Shown in pieces: positions 62,097-64,000 of a stretch of 64,000 nt of DNA (the first letter of the stretch is position 1; every line of letters begins with the position of its first letter). This stretch comes from Bacillus sp. USDA818B3_A (lineage in GTDB: Bacteria > Bacillota > Bacilli > Bacillales > Cytobacillaceae). The notes under the pieces were generated by a model. That model made no database searches. It worked only from the letters and a program-made list of their open reading frames with translations, and was not told where the DNA came from. The translations under genes and the position numbers were made by a program. The stretch lies in NCBI RefSeq assembly GCF_009928415.1, contig NZ_JAABNN010000001.1, forward strand, positions 528,086 to 592,085, in the 5' to 3' direction.

Positions 62097-62225
62097 CTAA
62101 TTAATAGAGTGCTATAAAAACCTTATTATTGTCTATATTCAGATGAATATTCTCTATGTCTTTTCGAATAGCCTAATTTTATAATAATTTTGTAGATTAT
62201 TCTAATGTTAAAAGGAGGCTATATA

Positions 62226-63641
62226 ATGACAGGACAAAAGGAACCACTTTTATTAACAGACGAGCAGATGAGGAAGTTTATTACAGAGGGATTTCTCCTA
62301 TTAAGCACTGATTTTTCTAAGGAATTTCATCAAAAGTTAAACGATCATCTATTAAATGTTTACAATGAGGAAGGCAATCCGGGAAACAACATATTACCTA
62401 GAGTAACAGAGCTGCAAAGAGTATTTGAACATCCTGTCATTACTGGAGCACTCACAAGCGTTCTTGGACCAGATTATATGCTGCATGCCCATAGACATGG
62501 ACATTACAATGCATCAGAAACAGCAGGTGATTGGCATAAAGATAGCTACTGGGGGTATAATCGGATGCGCAATCACCATCCATGGTGGGCAATGATTATG
62601 TACTTCCCTCAGGATACACCTGCTGAATTAGGACCGACAGGAATTTTACCTGGAACACAAAATTATGAGTCTCGAGTTTTTGAAGGAGACGAATTGGACC
62701 AGGAGATATTAGCGAGTGGTCAAGCAGGAACATTTGCATTAATTCATTATGATATTTGGCATCGATCAACTCCTAATAGACTTGGCAAGCCCCGTTTTAT
62801 GTTGAAATTTGAATTTATGCGTACTGTGGCTCCTACATCACCAAGCTGGAACAATGTAGACAGTTCATGGAAATTACCTGAATCCACAAACACACTACTT
62901 GCCCAGCATGATGTGATGTGGGAAGAAACATGGAATTGGTTATCAGGCAAACTTGGAAGCATTTCCGAAACACGAGCTTTCGATTCTAATGTACTTGAAG
63001 AAAAGTTATTGGATTTAGAGCATCCGTATGAACCAACAGCCCTGAATGCTGCATATGACCTTGCTTCATATGGAAGTCAAGGTGTGAGTGCCCTGTTATC
63101 AGCACTGCATCATGAGAATAGTAATGTCTCAAGACTTGCGGCATACGGCTTATCCATATCGGGTTCAGATGCAATACCAGGTTTAATCTCTGCATTGAGC
63201 AGCAGCCGTACTTCAACGGTTATTCGTGCTATTTTTGCACTAAGTGAACATAGACATTTGGCTGCAGAAGCAGTTCCTGCTTTGATTCCATTATTAGATC
63301 ATTCTTCTGCTCTTATCCGCAGGTCGGTTGCCGAAGCACTCGGAATGATCATTATTCCTGATAAAGAGTTCGTCTCTGGATTAATTAAGTGTCTTCAAGA
63401 TTCTGACACTCAAGTATGCTTTATGGCTGGTCTTTCCCTCACAAGGTTAGGTGCTCTAGCAGACGCTGCAGTTCCTTACTTAGAAATAGCCTTACAAGAT
63501 GAAAATAGATACGTTCGAGCGCATGCGGCTGAGGCACTTCGGTATATTGGTACAGAAAATGCAAACAAAGCCTTACTCAATTTCTTATTTAACTCGCGTT
63601 GGTGCCCTACCACCACACCGGTTAATACATTCTATCCATAA
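62226..63641 (+). CDS. PhyH-family dioxygenase fused to HEAT repeats
   Basis: A 471-residue protein. Residues ~1-215 are a phytanoyl-CoA-dioxygenase-like domain with GDWHKDSYWGYN (HxD, about residue 104) and HYDIWHRSTPNRLGKPRFML (distal His ~185 and Arg), so Fe(II) and 2-oxoglutarate ligands look intact. Residues ~270-460 form four to five HEAT-like repeats (for example AVPALIPLLDHSSALIRRSV, AVPYLEIALQDENRYVRAHA), a protein-interaction scaffold. ATG 62226 lies seven bases after AAAGGAGG. A convergent AraC gene follows. The substrate is unknown; the fusion is unusual for this family. Confidence 0.85.
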   Translation: MTGQKEPLLLTDEQMRKFITEGFLLLSTDFSKEFHQKLNDHLLNVYNEEGNPGNNILPRVTELQRVFEHPVITGALTSVLGPDYMLHAHRHGHYNASETAGDWHKDSYWGYNRMRNHHPWWAMIMYFPQDTPAELGPTGILPGTQNYESRVFEGDELDQEILASGQAGTFALIHYDIWHRSTPNRLGKPRFMLKFEFMRTVAPTSPSWNNVDSSWKLPESTNTLLAQHDVMWEETWNWLSGKLGSISETRAFDSNVLEEKLLDLEHPYEPTALNAAYDLASYGSQGVSALLSALHHENSNVSRLAAYGLSISGSDAIPGLISALSSSRTSTVIRAIFALSEHRHLAAEAVPALIPLLDHSSALIRRSVAEALGMIIIPDKEFVSGLIKCLQDSDTQVCFMAGLSLTRLGALADAAVPYLEIALQDENRYVRAHAAEALRYIGTENANKALLNFLFNSRWCPTTTPVNTFYP

Positions 63642-63670
63642 AATTTAATCAACTTAGATATTGATTGGTT

Positions 63671-64000
63671 TTAACTGAATTTAGATGCTAAACCTCGATA
63701 AGCTGTTGGAGATAATCCAGTTAAGTCTTTGAACATACGCGAAAAATAAGAAAGTTCCAATCCTAACGAATCTGAAATAGTAGAAATAGTATGTTCACTA
63801 ATAACCAGCAGCTCTTTCGCTTTTTCGATACGCCTCCTATTAATATATTGGATGGGCGAATAACCAGTGAATTCTTTAAAAACTGCAATAAAGTAATTTG
63901 GATGGAAATTTGCTATTTGTGCTAAGTCCTCTACTGTGGTATTTCCATCCAAATGATCTTCTATATAGGTCAGAATGGTATCCATTTTTTCAAAAGTGGG
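63671..64000 (-). CDS. AraC-family regulator (N-terminus beyond window edge)
   Basis: The C-terminal ~110 residues of an AraC regulator: TTVEDLAQIANFHPNYFIAVFKEFTGYSP (first helix-turn-helix, quoted in part: VEDLAQIANFHPNYFIAVFK) and ISTISDSLGLELSYFSRMFK (second). The frame is open to the window edge, and an ATG at 63985 is probably internal, since a sensor domain normally precedes. It is convergent with the PhyH-HEAT gene, which it may control. Confidence 0.85.
   Translation of the reverse strand, partial: PTFEKMDTILTYIEDHLDGNTTVEDLAQIANFHPNYFIAVFKEFTGYSPIQYINRRRIEKAKELLVISEHTISTISDSLGLELSYFSRMFKDLTGLSPTAYRGLASKFS

Overview
The window looks like chromosomal DNA of a low-GC, spore-forming Bacillaceae bacterium (a Neobacillus/Peribacillus-like soil or plant-associated Bacillus; this is inference). 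The reasons are strong AGGAGG-type ribosome sites, frequent TTG/GTG starts, a stressosome gene set (RsbS/T/U/X and an RsbR-type protein), promoters matching the sigma-B consensus, CcpA-like cre sites, and a palindromic interspersed repeat of a type common in Bacillaceae. I see no rRNA, tRNA, CRISPR array, phage block or intact insertion sequence.

Layout. 1-8 kb: a small membrane-protein/XRE-regulator operon, an orphan etfBA pair, a small zincin, an ABC1/UbiB kinase, a degenerate M50-like membrane protein and a YdaD-type SDR. 8-11.4 kb: a sugar ABC importer (binding protein plus two permeases, no ATPase). 11.6-15 kb: rsbS-rsbT-rsbU-rsbX-rsbR-like genes without rsbV, rsbW or sigB. 15.3-21.3 kb: sugar-nucleotide epimerase, YrzF-like kinase, a NUDIX/glycosyltransferase/HipA-like operon and a glucose/sorbosone dehydrogenase. 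21.5-29.3 kb: an aromatic meta-cleavage cluster (C-C hydrolase, FAH-family enzyme, cyclase, flavin monooxygenase, extradiol dioxygenase, AraC regulator, MFS transporter). 29.5-34 kb: small genes, an odd Trp/Pro-periodic membrane protein, and an MFS/TetR pair truncated at one junction. 34-42.9 kb: a glycoside locus (ROK, MBL hydrolase, two sugar transporters, GH78 alpha-L-rhamnosidase, AraC). 42.9-45.7 kb: a GC-rich island with a PhyH dioxygenase, a TIM-barrel isomerase and an AraC regulator. 45.7-59.2 kb: an acyl/aryl-CoA beta-oxidation set with a PucR-type regulator, an aromatic-acid transporter and a secreted tannase/feruloyl-esterase-like protein. 59.4-64 kb: aldo/keto reductase, serine hydrolase, PhyH-HEAT fusion and the end of an AraC gene.

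How it works together. The best reading is a plant-matter-degrading accessory region: the secreted esterase would release phenolic acids, the AAHS transporter would import them, and the CoA ligase, dehydrogenase, hydratase, 3-hydroxyacyl-CoA dehydrogenase and thiolase would shorten a side chain. Three promoters in that region share a palindromic operator (YACATYRTGTASGTA) at a fixed distance of about 31 bp from a TATAAT box, which suggests one regulon, perhaps under the PucR-type protein. The meta-cleavage cluster at 21-29 kb has its own duplicated promoter module with a cre-like box over the -35 region.

The most unusual signal is a pair of related short transcription units (about 1480-1581 and 15242-15340, minus strand). 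Each has a sigma-B-type promoter (GTTTAR, 13 bp, GGGTAT), a conserved C-rich stretch and a rho-independent terminator, which is what two paralogous small regulatory RNAs of about 70 nt would look like. One of them sits directly upstream of the stressosome genes.
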